Shown: positions 1 to 9,465, numbered from the stretch's first letter. The stretch: 64,000 nt of DNA from 2-02-FULL-55-14 sp964473365 (GCA_964473365.1 CAYYOV010000018.1:1-64000), one strand, 5' to 3'. Numbers and translations are program-made. Notes: generated by a model from the letters alone, not told the origin.

Positions 1-141
1 TCGATCCCGGAGGGGCTGGCTTACGTCTGTAAGTGGGTCGCCCGCATACCATGACGACACCTTGCTGACGTTTACAACGTTGAGCTTGCTCCGTCCCAGT
101 CGCTTGTTCGTTCGGAGATTACTGCGAACCGGAAGGTCAAC

Positions 142-3100
142 ATGAGTTCGTCGATCCGCTTCTCTCTCTTGTTGCTCAGCGTACTGTCTGCGGCAACCGT
201 CGCTCAGTACTCTTACGTCCGCTCGTTTCCGCCCGTAGGCTCTGTACCTGCGGGGTCGGGAGACATCCATGGCATTGCAGTCGATCCCGAGGGGAAGGTC
301 TGGCTACAACCCTACGCCACCATGTTGAGCGTCTGGCACGAACCCTCCGGCCGAATCGTCGATAGTCTGCGCCCGATCTATGTCTTCCACCCGAACGGCA
401 CACAAGCCCCCTTCTCTCCGATCACATCCGTCCCGTACACAAAGGACAGCGCAACGGCCTTTGCCTTCTGCACAGGTCTGGGCCTCGGCCTCGGCCTTGA
501 CAGAGACGGCCATATCCTCGTTTCCTCCGCCGACAAATTGATCCGGATCGACCATCGGGATGGGCGTGGGCTTGCGTATCAACCGGACATCGGCATGGGC
601 CGTGCCCTCACCGCCTCCGCGGGCGATACACTTGGTCGTGTGTTTGTGACGTACGTCGTGAGCGGAACGGGGCCCATACACGTTCTGAGCATCGACTCAC
701 TATCCTCGATCGGTATGGTAACGGCACTGAATCCCGGAGGCTCGAGGAGCCTGGCCGTCTCCGCGAACGGACGAGATGTGTACTACGCAGGGTACACCGA
801 CAATCAGATCTATGTTTATCAGTCGACCGTCGATCCTCCTGGGAGCTACGTGCTTCGTGACACCATTATGCATGGAATCGCTGCGGAGTCTTTTGCCCGT
901 CACCCGCGCACCGGAAGGATATGGTTCAGCTCAGGTTCGGGTCAGTATCCGCCGAATCGACATCGAACCGTCCGCTCCTCCTATACGTCGCACACGTGGT
1001 ACGAATACGATCCCGAACAACGGCGTCTGACCGACAGTATTCGCTGGAACCAGGTCCTGCACCCCTACTGGCAACGTCCGCGAGGAATCGCGTTCAGCCC
1101 GACAGGTGACACCGTTTATCTGGCCATGTTTACGGCCGGAGCATACCCAGATCCGATGGTGCAAATGTTTGTGCTCGACACCATTCCGTTCATCGAGGTA
1201 ACCGCTCCACAAGCCGGGGTCGTTGTCTCCGGCGCCTCCTGCGACACGATACGTTGGAATGCACACTTGGTAACCAGCGTCGACCTCGACTATTCCCTCG
1301 ACGGCGGCGCGACATGGAACGCGATCGCCTCCTCAATCTCCGCAACGTCTGGGCGATACGGTTGGACCCTCCCTAACGTGACAACCAATGTCGCACAGGT
1401 GCGTGTGACCGGTGCGGCGTCTGGAAGAACGATCGAAGGAAGAAGCGGGACCTTTTCCATCGTGGAATCTGTCCCGCGCATCGATATTACCGCACCACAA
1501 GCCGGAGTTGTCCTCTTCAGTGGATCCGTGGACACAATCCGATGGAATGCGTTCAGAGTCTCCAGCGTGAACCTCGAGTACTCCGCCGACAACGGCGGTA
1601 CTTGGCACACGATCGTGTCATCGATCCCAGCATTGCCCGGACGGTATGGCTGGACCATCCCCGATGTGACCACCAAGACTGCCTGCGTGCGGGTCTCTGA
1701 TGCAGCTCCTGCCGGAGCGACCGAAGGCCGAAGCGGGATGTTTTCCATTGCGGGATCGAATGACCTCCTCTACATGCTGCGCCGCATTACCGACTCATCG
1801 ATGGCAGGGCTGATCCGGGGCTTGGAGGCATTCGGCACTCGGCATTCTTCCCAGTCCAACCGCTTCCAGGTGGCCAACTGGATCCGAGACCGATTCGTGA
1901 ACTCCGGCGTCGCTGATGTCATCCTCGACAGCTTCCAGCTCGGTTCCGACTGGCAGGTCAACGTCGTGGCCACCATCCCCGGCACAACCGATCCGAGCAA
2001 GGAGATCGTCGTGGGCGCTCACTACGACTCCGAGTCATGGGACCCTTTGCGCGCCCCGGGCGGCGACGATAACGCCTCCGGCACCGCCGCCGTTATGGAA
2101 CTGGCTCGGGCGTTGAAATCCTCAGGTTATGCCCCCAATACGACACTCCGCTTCGTTGCCTTCGCCGCCGAGGAACGAGGACTCGTCGGCAGCGATCACT
2201 TTGCTTCTGATGCCACGGCTGCCGGACGTCGCATTGTCCTGATGCAGAACTACGACATGATCGGACACCGCCTGGCCTATCAGGGCGACCGCGACGTGAG
2301 AGTCGTCTGGTATGCCGGCGCCGAGGCCGAGGCCACCCTCGACTCTCTGATGAAACGTCGCTACACGACGCTCACCCCGGTCATGACCACCGAATACCGC
2401 AGCCAAAGCGACTCGTGGCCATTCTTCACCCGCGGTATCAAGGCCGTCTTCAACATCGAATCTGACTTCAGCCCGGCATACCATACCCCCGACGACCGGT
2501 CGACCATCCTTGATTTCTCCTACGCCGCCGAGATCGCCAGGTCAGGACTGGCCCTCCTCCTGGCCGTCGACGAACGTGAGATGACCGCCGTTCGGGGCAT
2601 CGCCGGCATCCCCGACACGCTCGCATTCGGGCCGGTCAACATCGGCTACCCGGAGACCCTTTCGGTTCGGATCAAGAATGCGGATGGTCCTGATCCGCTC
2701 CTGATCCAGTCTGTCGACATCTCTCTTCCCGAGGTGACCGCGTCGGTTTCGACCACGACGGTTCCCAAGGATTCGACATTCCTGCTAACGGTCGTTTACG
2801 CGCCCACGACCGTCGGGACGCTTGCCACACAGCTCCAGATCCTCAGCAACAACGACTCCGTGCCGGTTCGCTCTCTCTTTCTCACGGGCACGGCACAGCT
2901 TCCGCCGATCATCGCCGTTCAGCCCGATTCCTTCTCCGTCAGTCTCTTTTCGGGAGATACGACGGTACGCAGGCTCACGATACGGAACGACGGAGGCAGT
3001 GACCTCTCCGTCATGATCAGCAGCCAGAGAGCGTCGGCCGTCATCGATGATCCATTCGGGCCGATGCGAACGTCGGGCACCATGCCGCCCATGGAAACCT

Positions 3101-5553
3101 GGAGTGACAGAACGTTGGAAGTGCGGTCGACGCCCTCGTCTCGCAACGTATTGGATACGTCGTTGTTCGTTCCGATCCGGCGGGTCTGGAAGAGCGATGA
3201 GCAGCCGAAGATCCTGGCCATCGATGTGGGTCCGTCGGAGAATCTGATTGCGCTCGACTTATTGGGGCTTCGGTACACCAAGGCCACCGCCGCGACCATT
3301 CCTTCCATCAGATTGGATGACTTCGACGTAATTTATGTTGGGTGGGCTCCCGCGATCTACTCTGGAGCTCTTCAGGCCCTCTTCGACCGTCGGGAAGATC
3401 TGCTTCACTATCTCGCTGTGGGCGGGGGCATCGTCGCATTCTCGGAGTTCGCCACAAACCCGCGAGAATGGTCTTGGCTCCCCTTTGACGTGCGATCATC
3501 TGAGTGGCATGACGATGCGTTGAGCATCGTCACACCTGACCATCCCGTCCTTCAAGGCTTGTCGGATGGCCTCCTCGAGAACTGGGGTGCGTCGTACCAC
3601 AACGTTTTCACAGGATTTCCGCCCGAGCTGAAGGTTCTGGCCACCTCCGATTGGTCAACTTCCCCAGTTTTGCTCGCCGGGGAAATTGAGGGCGGACGAG
3701 TTGTGCTCTCAGGTCTGGACCCTGCATGGCATTTCACGAATCAGGCGACTGCGGCTGCAGGTCTGCTCATTCGCAATGCAATTCAATGGGCGGGCCAGGG
3801 GGCGGGTTGGCTGCGCCCGGCAACTCGAGAACTAACGCTGGGAGCTCATACCGCTGTGTCGGTCGATGCCACCTTCGATGCGCAACAGATGAAGGGAGGC
3901 CGATATGAAGGTCGACTCCTCTACAAGAGCAACGACCCGGAGCACCCGTTGGAAATGACCAACGTTGCGTTGAATGTGACCAATGCTCCGGGATTGGCTG
4001 TCGATGCACCTTCGATCGATTTCGGCGATCGATTCCTGGGGTATCCTGATACCGTTCGATATCGAGTCCGCAACCTGGGTTCGCAGGACTTGTTGATCAC
4101 GAGTGTCACCATCCAACCGCAGGCATACCGGGTGCGACCCGCGTTTGCCGGGATCGACCCCGGCGACGAGGAGATCTTCACGGTCGTGTTCCTGCCCGAT
4201 TCGGTACGGACCTACGACGGATCGCTTGCACTGGCGAGCAACGATCCTTCGTCCCCGGCGACGATGATCGCATTGAGCGGACGGGGGATCAAGCCGCCGA
4301 TTATTGCCATATCGCCTGATCCTCTGCTGGTATACGTGAGACCTGGCAGCACGGCAGCCGGTGTCTTCTCGATTACCAACCTTGGAGAGAGTCCTCTTCG
4401 ATATTGGCTAACTCCTACGAGAGCGGGGACAGACATCTCGTACCAGTTCGATGGCCTGTCCTCGTACATCGAATGTCCTGATGCTCCTTCTCTGAACCCG
4501 CAGCGCTCCTTCACGGTCGAAGCCTGGATCTACGCGTTCGACTGGAATGGCAACCGAAGGATCCTCCAGAAGCACCGGGAGGATGCCCAGTACCGTTTCC
4601 TGTCTGAAGATGGCCAATTGGTCTTTCACGTCAGTGGGCTGTCCAATGGATATCTGACCGCTCCGCTGCCGACCACGGGAACGTGGCATCATTGCGCCGG
4701 AGTGTACGACGATTCCGCAAAGTCGATTCGCATCTACGTCGACGGAGCGCTGATCGCCGAGAACACCGGCCTTTCGGGGCATGTTCCGACCTCGACGGCT
4801 CCTCTCTATATCGGAACGAAGTACCCCGGCGCATGGGAGGGTGACTATTTTCACGGGCGCATTGATGAAGTCCGCCTGTGGGGCACTGCCCGGAGCGCTC
4901 GACAGATCCAGGACTTCAGGTATCGCTCTTTGTCCGGGTCGGAGAGCGAACTCCTCGCGTATTGGCCTTTCGATTCCAGCGATGGTTCAACCGTACGAGA
5001 TGCCACATCCAACCATGTCCACGGTCGGTCGTCGCCATCCGTGCAAGCAAGCAGCAATACTGCACCTGTCGCCCCGCACTGGTTCTCAACGAACATCGAC
5101 TCCGGCCAATGCAACCCCCAGTTGAGTTACGATGTGCTATGCCGCTTTGATGCCACGTCAGTCGATAGCGGTGATTACACAACCACCGTGGTCATCTCGA
5201 GCAACGACCCGGTTCGAGCTCATGTTCATCTCACAGTTCACATGATCGTCACGAACTCCACAGGCGTTGACGAGAACCTGTCCGTCCCAACGGTGACTTC
5301 TTTGCAACAGAACTACCCCAATCCGTTCAATCCCGAGACCAAGATAGAATACAGGACGAAGGAAAAGGGATGGGTTGAGCTGGCGGTGTATGATCTGCTC
5401 GGGCGCAACGTAGCGCTCCTGGTAGACGAAGAGAGACCGGCGGGACTGCACACGGTCTCCTGGGATGCCGGCCGTTTGCCCAGTGGTGTCTATTTCTACA
5501 CGCTTCGCGCCGGTTCCTTCACGCAGACCCGGAAGATGATCCTCATGAAATAG
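142..5553 (+). CDS. Giant secreted M28-family metallopeptidase with LamG and T9SS sorting domain
   Basis: An exported 1803-residue protein probably displayed or released by the type IX secretion system. A signal peptide (residues 1-21) is followed by a propeller-like region (to about 345), two tandem repeats of about 95 residues beginning ITAPQAGVV (about 350 and 447; Kre9/KNH-like beta domains), and an M28 zinc aminopeptidase/carboxypeptidase domain (about 545-815). The zinc and catalytic residues are all visible: H627 (AHYDS), D642/D643 (GGDDNASG), E677/E678 (AAEERG), D705 (NYDMIGH) and H781 (AYHTPDD). Next come two ASH/choice-of-anchor-type beta domains (about 818-1000), a segment resembling a class I glutamine-amidotransferase fold (about 1024-1215), two more ASH-like domains, a LamG/concanavalin-like domain (about 1434-1600) and the sorting domain (about 1722-1803, YPNPFNP). 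GGAAGG lies 6 bases before the ATG. The peptidase and T9SS calls are firm; the amidotransferase-like call is tentative. Confidence 0.9.
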   Translation: MSSSIRFSLLLLSVLSAATVAQYSYVRSFPPVGSVPAGSGDIHGIAVDPEGKVWLQPYATMLSVWHEPSGRIVDSLRPIYVFHPNGTQAPFSPITSVPYTKDSATAFAFCTGLGLGLGLDRDGHILVSSADKLIRIDHRDGRGLAYQPDIGMGRALTASAGDTLGRVFVTYVVSGTGPIHVLSIDSLSSIGMVTALNPGGSRSLAVSANGRDVYYAGYTDNQIYVYQSTVDPPGSYVLRDTIMHGIAAESFARHPRTGRIWFSSGSGQYPPNRHRTVRSSYTSHTWYEYDPEQRRLTDSIRWNQVLHPYWQRPRGIAFSPTGDTVYLAMFTAGAYPDPMVQMFVLDTIPFIEVTAPQAGVVVSGASCDTIRWNAHLVTSVDLDYSLDGGATWNAIASSISATSGRYGWTLPNVTTNVAQVRVTGAASGRTIEGRSGTFSIVESVPRIDITAPQAGVVLFSGSVDTIRWNAFRVSSVNLEYSADNGGTWHTIVSSIPALPGRYGWTIPDVTTKTACVRVSDAAPAGATEGRSGMFSIAGSNDLLYMLRRITDSSMAGLIRGLEAFGTRHSSQSNRFQVANWIRDRFVNSGVADVILDSFQLGSDWQVNVVATIPGTTDPSKEIVVGAHYDSESWDPLRAPGGDDNASGTAAVMELARALKSSGYAPNTTLRFVAFAAEERGLVGSDHFASDATAAGRRIVLMQNYDMIGHRLAYQGDRDVRVVWYAGAEAEATLDSLMKRRYTTLTPVMTTEYRSQSDSWPFFTRGIKAVFNIESDFSPAYHTPDDRSTILDFSYAAEIARSGLALLLAVDEREMTAVRGIAGIPDTLAFGPVNIGYPETLSVRIKNADGPDPLLIQSVDISLPEVTASVSTTTVPKDSTFLLTVVYAPTTVGTLATQLQILSNNDSVPVRSLFLTGTAQLPPIIAVQPDSFSVSLFSGDTTVRRLTIRNDGGSDLSVMISSQRASAVIDDPFGPMRTSGTMPPMETWSDRTLEVRSTPSSRNVLDTSLFVPIRRVWKSDEQPKILAIDVGPSENLIALDLLGLRYTKATAATIPSIRLDDFDVIYVGWAPAIYSGALQALFDRREDLLHYLAVGGGIVAFSEFATNPREWSWLPFDVRSSEWHDDALSIVTPDHPVLQGLSDGLLENWGASYHNVFTGFPPELKVLATSDWSTSPVLLAGEIEGGRVVLSGLDPAWHFTNQATAAAGLLIRNAIQWAGQGAGWLRPATRELTLGAHTAVSVDATFDAQQMKGGRYEGRLLYKSNDPEHPLEMTNVALNVTNAPGLAVDAPSIDFGDRFLGYPDTVRYRVRNLGSQDLLITSVTIQPQAYRVRPAFAGIDPGDEEIFTVVFLPDSVRTYDGSLALASNDPSSPATMIALSGRGIKPPIIAISPDPLLVYVRPGSTAAGVFSITNLGESPLRYWLTPTRAGTDISYQFDGLSSYIECPDAPSLNPQRSFTVEAWIYAFDWNGNRRILQKHREDAQYRFLSEDGQLVFHVSGLSNGYLTAPLPTTGTWHHCAGVYDDSAKSIRIYVDGALIAENTGLSGHVPTSTAPLYIGTKYPGAWEGDYFHGRIDEVRLWGTARSARQIQDFRYRSLSGSESELLAYWPFDSSDGSTVRDATSNHVHGRSSPSVQASSNTAPVAPHWFSTNIDSGQCNPQLSYDVLCRFDATSVDSGDYTTTVVISSNDPVRAHVHLTVHMIVTNSTGVDENLSVPTVTSLQQNYPNPFNPETKIEYRTKEKGWVELAVYDLLGRNVALLVDEERPAGLHTVSWDAGRLPSGVYFYTLRAGSFTQTRKMILMK

Positions 5554-5666
5554 TCAGACATGGAGGCGGCTCACCAGAAGCGTTGCGCGTCTCCGACGTT
5601 TCTGTGGATTGGCCCTTCGGCGACCTTCGCCTGAATTCGCACGCTCGTCTGTTCAGAGGCCACGAC

Positions 5667-6794
5667 ATGAATCAGATATTCCGCATCACCCTCGTGACGG
5701 CATGGGCCTTCGTGATGGTTCATGTCTCCTCCCCGGCTCAATCCAACGTGACCTTGACGGTCCTCTATGACAACTATGCGTGTTCTCCGTTGACGACTAC
5801 GCATTGGGGCTTTTCATGTCTCGTGAACGGGCTGGGAAAGCTGCTTCTGTTCGATACGGGCGCTGCGAATGGGTATCTCGCAAGTAATGCTTCAGTCCTT
5901 GGCGTGGACCTGAGCAGCGTGGAGCTCGCCATGATCTCGCACGACCATTCCGACCACATCGGCGGGATCGACTCCGCCTACAAAGCAGGTTCGAACGTTA
6001 CCGTCTACGTCGGAAGCAGGTTCTCGACGACGACGGAACAGAGGATTACCTCCACTGGCGCACAGTGTCTCCGCGCTTCGGCCTCGGTGAGCCTCACGCC
6101 GCATGCCTTTACCACCGGGGAAGTGACGGGCGTGCCGTACGAAACTGGGCTTGTCATCTCGACCGACAGCGGGCTGGTTGTCATTCTCGGGTGTTCCCAT
6201 CCTGGTGTCATCGAAATGCTTACTCGGGTACAACAACTAAGCGACAGCCCTCTTTATATGGTGCTCGGGGGGTTCCATTGGCTGAATTTCACGTCGACAC
6301 AGGTCAGCGCGCTCATTCAAGCCATGAAAGCGATGGGCGTGAAAAAGTGCGGAGCGACCCATTGCACGGGAGCGGCGGCAATCGACCAAGTTCGACAGGC
6401 CTTTGGCCCCGATTTCGTGGAAATGGGCGCGGGGAGGATCATCACGCTCCCGCTCTCGGCAACCTCTGTCGAGGACGTCGGTGACCTCGGGGGCATGCTA
6501 CCGGACAATGGTGATCTCGGGCAGAATTTTCCGAATCCGTTCAATCCCGAAACGACAATCGGATTTAGGATGAAGGAACGGGGTTGGGTGAAACTGTCGG
6601 TGATGAATGTTCTCGGCCAGGAGGTGGCGTTGTTGGTGGACGAGGAGAAGGAAGCGGGACATCATGAGGCAGTATTTGGCAGCCAGACGTCTGTCGTCAG
6701 CATTCCGAGCGGCGTCTACTTCTACCGAATGTCCGCGACGACGGCCAACAGTCAACGGTACGAGGCGACGAAGCGGATGGTGATGGTCAAGTAG
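5667..6794 (+). CDS. Exported metallo-beta-lactamase-fold hydrolase with T9SS sorting domain
   Basis: A 375-residue metal-dependent hydrolase of the COG1237 type (the group containing ribofuranosylaminobenzene-phosphate synthase-like enzymes). The metal motif HDHSDH is at residues 92-97, followed downstream by GCSHPG, GGFHW and ATHCTG, which are typical later ligand motifs of this group. An N-terminal signal peptide and a C-terminal T9SS domain (from about 284, FPNPFNP) place it outside the cell, which is unusual for this enzyme group. I chose ATG 5667 because AGAGG lies just upstream and the signal peptide begins there; a TTG at 5583 is in frame but would bury the signal peptide. The sorting domain closely resembles that of the preceding peptidase (shared words GW, LLG/VLG, VALLVDEE), suggesting duplication of the tail. 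The substrate is unknown. Confidence 0.88.
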   Translation: MNQIFRITLVTAWAFVMVHVSSPAQSNVTLTVLYDNYACSPLTTTHWGFSCLVNGLGKLLLFDTGAANGYLASNASVLGVDLSSVELAMISHDHSDHIGGIDSAYKAGSNVTVYVGSRFSTTTEQRITSTGAQCLRASASVSLTPHAFTTGEVTGVPYETGLVISTDSGLVVILGCSHPGVIEMLTRVQQLSDSPLYMVLGGFHWLNFTSTQVSALIQAMKAMGVKKCGATHCTGAAAIDQVRQAFGPDFVEMGAGRIITLPLSATSVEDVGDLGGMLPDNGDLGQNFPNPFNPETTIGFRMKERGWVKLSVMNVLGQEVALLVDEEKEAGHHEAVFGSQTSVVSIPSGVYFYRMSATTANSQRYEATKRMVMVK

Positions 6795-6834
6795 GAGCCC
6801 TGGGCATCTTACGAGCCGGGGTACCAACGTCACA

Positions 6835-7587
6835 GTGTCGTGCAATCAAGGACATTCACGGACACGCTACGTGATCAATCGGTTCCGCAATTCGCTTCGA
6901 CACCCGTTCCAGTCTCTCCGGGTCCGCGTTGAGGCTTGGAATGAACGCCGCCGCTATGCCACGCCCACCGGCTACCGAGCCCGTGACTATTGGCAGGCGC
7001 GACACTCCTTCTACGGGTTCGACCTGCGGGGTGGCGGAGACAAGTCGCTCAGCGAAGAGGGGAATCTTCAGGTCATGCGTGCTGGGGGTGACCTCGTCCT
7101 CGACCTCTGCCGTACACATGAGGTTCATTTGCCAGGGGCGCGGGTCCTGGACGCAGGATGCGGAGCGGGTTTCTATGCGGAGATCCTGCGCTCGGCTGGC
7201 ATGACCAACTACACGGGTGTGGACATCGTCCCGACACTGTTCGACAGGCTCCGGGAGCGATTCCCGACCTTTCGCTTTCGTGTCACCGACCTCGGCGAGC
7301 GCCTGGTTGAGGGGGAATTCGACCTGATCCTCTTTCTGGATGTGGCTCAGTACATCACCGACGAGCATCGATTCGGTTTCGCCCTGCGAAATCTGAAGCT
7401 TGCTCTCGCGCCAGACGGACTGCTGCTGATCTCTGCTCCGCTCGGACAATACCACCGCCGGGCGTTCTATTCCGTCGTGCGTCCGCTCGACGCGTTCACC
7501 CGCCATTTCCCTGGGTGGTTTGTCGACGGACCGCATCCGGTCGCGACGAACTCCATCATCGCCCTCCGCCGGATCGATGGACGGTGA
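6835..7587 (+). CDS. Class I SAM-dependent methyltransferase
   Basis: A 250-residue soluble methyltransferase. Motif I is VLDAGCGAGFYAEIL, followed by an acidic ribose-binding residue in YTGVDI and a post-motif DLILFLDVAQYI. The N-terminal 80 residues hold a YW.ARH..Y motif of the kind seen in methyltransferases acting on carbohydrates or small molecules. The GTG start at 6835 has no clear ribosome-binding site; a second GTG at 6871 is possible. A strong hairpin follows at 7631. The substrate is not predictable. Confidence 0.8.
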   Translation: MSCNQGHSRTRYVINRFRNSLRHPFQSLRVRVEAWNERRRYATPTGYRARDYWQARHSFYGFDLRGGGDKSLSEEGNLQVMRAGGDLVLDLCRTHEVHLPGARVLDAGCGAGFYAEILRSAGMTNYTGVDIVPTLFDRLRERFPTFRFRVTDLGERLVEGEFDLILFLDVAQYITDEHRFGFALRNLKLALAPDGLLLISAPLGQYHRRAFYSVVRPLDAFTRHFPGWFVDGPHPVATNSIIALRRIDGR

Positions 7588-7630
7588 GTGCGCCCAGGCG
7601 AAACTGATAGAGGGCGAACGATAAACGACA

Positions 7631-7675
7631 AGGCCGGGAATTCCCAAATCGGGATCCCGGCCTGTTGCGTCTTTT
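7631..7675 (+). terminator. Rho-independent terminator
   Basis: AGGCCGGGA pairs with TCCCGGCCT around a short loop, followed by TTGCGTCTTTT. It lies 44 bases after the methyltransferase stop. The hairpin could also stop transcription from the opposite, ferredoxin, side. Confidence 0.75.
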
Positions 7676-7680
7676 CAGTC

Positions 7681-7743
7681 TTGCTTTTTGCTTATTGCTT
7701 CCTGCCTCTTGCTCCTTGCTTCTTGCTTCTTGCCTCTTGCTTC
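7681..7743. repeat. Heptanucleotide tandem array, TTGCTTC type
   Basis: Nine consecutive 7-base units: TTGCTTT, TTGCTTA, TTGCTTC, CTGCCTC, TTGCTCC, TTGCTTC twice, TTGCCTC, TTGCTTC. It ends 8 bases from the ferredoxin stop codon, so it sits in that gene's 3' flank. Confidence 0.9.
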
Positions 7744-7751
7744 TTCCGCCG

Positions 7752-7988
7752 CTAGGCGGCGGCGCCGTCATCCTTGATGCAATCCTTCGGGCACACCTCT
7801 TTCGCCCGGATCACGTCAGCTTCTTCGCGCTCGTCGGCCGGCTGGTTCAGCACGTAGTAGTACGACGAATCGTTGCTGTACATGAAGTTCTGAAGTGCGT
7901 AGGAGAAGCAGATCCCGCATCCGTCGCAGTCTGACGTGACGTAGTATTTTCCGGGTGCATTCTCCTCGTAGCGCGTCGCTGCTTGCAT
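7752..7988 (-). CDS. Small single-cluster [4Fe-4S] ferredoxin
   Basis: A 78-residue electron carrier. Cys21, Cys24 and Cys27 (CDGCGIC) with Cys66 followed by Pro (CPKDC) fit one [4Fe-4S] cluster; Cys70 is extra. The protein is acidic and lacks a second CxxCxxC set, so it is a one-cluster ferredoxin of the Fer4_15-like kind. ATG 7988 is chosen because AAAGGA lies 6 bases upstream; a longer reading from 8078 adds an unconserved-looking stretch. It is monocistronic, with a redox partner not evident nearby. Confidence 0.88.
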   Translation of the reverse strand: MQAATRYEENAPGKYYVTSDCDGCGICFSYALQNFMYSNDSSYYYVLNQPADEREEADVIRAKEVCPKDCIKDDGAAA

Positions 7989-8184
7989 GATCGGTCCTTT
8001 GTGTGATGGAAATTCGCATGAATGGGACCTCAATTCTTGTGCCGACCCGCCTGCTTCGAATGCGAACTGAGATTTCACGCTACAATCACCATTTCACCAT
8101 AAGATTCCACTCATTCCCTCCGAATCTTGAGAAATTCTGAGACGTTGATTTCGTCAGAAATCACGGGTCAATGTAAGGCATACT

Positions 8185-8213
8185 TGACATTATGTATGGC
8201 ATATATTACAATG
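8185..8213 (+). promoter_or_regulatory. Sigma-70-like promoter for the lipoprotein gene
   Basis: TTGACA (8185-8190) and TACAAT (8208-8213) are separated by exactly 17 bases, in an AT-rich pocket within a GC-rich scaffold, 46 bases before ATG 8259. The match to the E. coli-type consensus is 11 of 12, whereas classical Bacteroidetes promoters differ (TTTG/TAnnTTTG). Confidence 0.6.
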
Positions 8214-8258
8214 CCTCGAGTTCCCTTGTGCCGCAAACAGAAGGCCAATACAAAAACA

Positions 8259-8894
8259 ATGAAGACCCGACTCCTCATTTCCTTCGCTGCCCTGGTTCTC
8301 GTACTGCTTGGCGGGTGCTCACTGGCCCTCTATCCGTTCGCCCTCATGTTCGGCGGGCCCACCGAGTCCACGCTCGTCGACGTACGCCGAAATCTTGCTG
8401 AGCTCCAGCGGACGTACCCGACAGCGGACCATGTGCTCATGCCCACATACCTCATGGTCGATCGAACCCCATCCTGGAGCGACGAGACTGCGCGTGACCT
8501 GCGCTTCGTCTTGGACGACCAGCTGGGCCTCACGTCGCGCTGTGACAGCGTTCCGCCCTCGGTCCCCTTTGGGGAGCTTGGCGTGAACCAGATGCGATTC
8601 CTCTGGAACCAGGCCGACGTCTATGCCGACTGGGTACGCGCGACACAACCCACGGGAAATTACTTCTGGTTCACTGAGATCTTTCGGAGTGACTCATCGG
8701 GAGTCTACGCCATCCAGTGCTACATCGTGACGAAGGATGGGGGAATCGCCTATGCACGGCTCATGAATTCGCATCAGTTCGACCCGACCTCCGTGCGCAC
8801 GACGCGTGACGCCCTTCGCACGTTGCTCAACGCCTTCCAGGCTGCCATGCATCGCGACCCCGAGGAACAATACCCACCCTACGGGGTCGGCTGA
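8259..8894 (+). CDS. Hypothetical lipoprotein
   Basis: A 211-residue protein with a lipoprotein signal peptide and lipobox LGGC (residues about 17-20). The mature part is a mixed alpha/beta protein without a motif I recognise. ATG 8259 is the natural start because the signal peptide begins there and a near-consensus promoter lies 46 bases upstream; reading from 8127 would add 44 residues ahead of the signal peptide. It ends 22 bases before the XRE regulator gene, so all three genes to 9465 may be co-transcribed. Confidence 0.75.
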   Translation: MKTRLLISFAALVLVLLGGCSLALYPFALMFGGPTESTLVDVRRNLAELQRTYPTADHVLMPTYLMVDRTPSWSDETARDLRFVLDDQLGLTSRCDSVPPSVPFGELGVNQMRFLWNQADVYADWVRATQPTGNYFWFTEIFRSDSSGVYAIQCYIVTKDGGIAYARLMNSHQFDPTSVRTTRDALRTLLNAFQAAMHRDPEEQYPPYGVG

Positions 8895-8916
8895 CCAACT
8901 TACACGGACACCTACC

Positions 8917-9126
8917 ATGAAGACTCATGTGCGACGATTCCGATTCGATCGGGGGGAGTTGAGTCAGCAGCAGCTGGCCGATCTTGTCTCCGTTTCGAGA
9001 CAAACAATCATCGCCATCGAACGCGGTGATTACAATCCCTCTGTCAAGCTGGCGCTCCTGCTCGCGCGCCGGCTCGAGACCACTGTGGAACAGCTGTTCG
9101 AATTGGAGGAGAATGAACATGCGTAG
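8917..9126 (+). CDS. Small XRE-family DNA-binding regulator
   Basis: A 69-residue protein that is almost only a helix-turn-helix domain: LSQQQLADLVSVSRQTI is the HTH and IERGDYNPSVKLALLLA the following helix, as in the YgzD/YozG group of short XRE regulators. Such regulators are often paired with a small membrane protein, as here: the next gene starts inside its last codons (14-base overlap, GGAGGA just before that ATG), which indicates translational coupling. It probably autoregulates the pair. Confidence 0.88.
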   Translation: MKTHVRRFRFDRGELSQQQLADLVSVSRQTIIAIERGDYNPSVKLALLLARRLETTVEQLFELEENEHA

Positions 9127-9465
9127 TCGCGACCCGATCTTCTGGACCGCCACAGCGATCTTCGTGCTGTCTCTGGTGCTTGCCGGAACGGTTCACGAAG
9201 TAGCCCTCCTCTTGATGGCGTTCGCTTATCTGCTGCGTCCGACACTCCACGCGTTAGGATTGGCACGACGATATGCCGATGAGCGACAACTGACCATCCA
9301 ATATCGCTCCGGCAACATCGCGTTCACGGTCATCGTCGCCGGCATGGTCGTTCTCGCGGCGTATCATCAGCTTCGCGGTGAGCCGGCCGATGCGTACTTC
9401 GCGCTTCTGTGCATCGGTATCGCGGCCAAAGCGCTTGCCAACCGCCTCCTCGGAAGAGACTGGCG
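9113..9465 (+). CDS. Membrane protein paired with XRE regulator (cut by assembly gap)
   Basis: The visible 117 residues hold four predicted hydrophobic helices (IFVLSLVLAG, LLMAFAYLL, FTVIVAGMVVLAA, FALLCIGIAAKAL), consistent with a DUF2178-like small integral membrane protein. The start ATG 9113 overlaps the end of the XRE gene and is preceded by GGAGGA. The reading frame runs into 100 N, so the true end is unknown. It should not be joined to the coding sequence beyond the gap, which is a different kind of protein. Confidence 0.7.

Noticed and set aside
5667..6794. Metallo-beta-lactamase motif considered as antibiotic resistance
   Set aside because: The order of motifs (HDHSDH, GCSHPG, ATHCTG) fits the COG1237 hydrolase group, not class B beta-lactamases, and a T9SS tail argues against that role.
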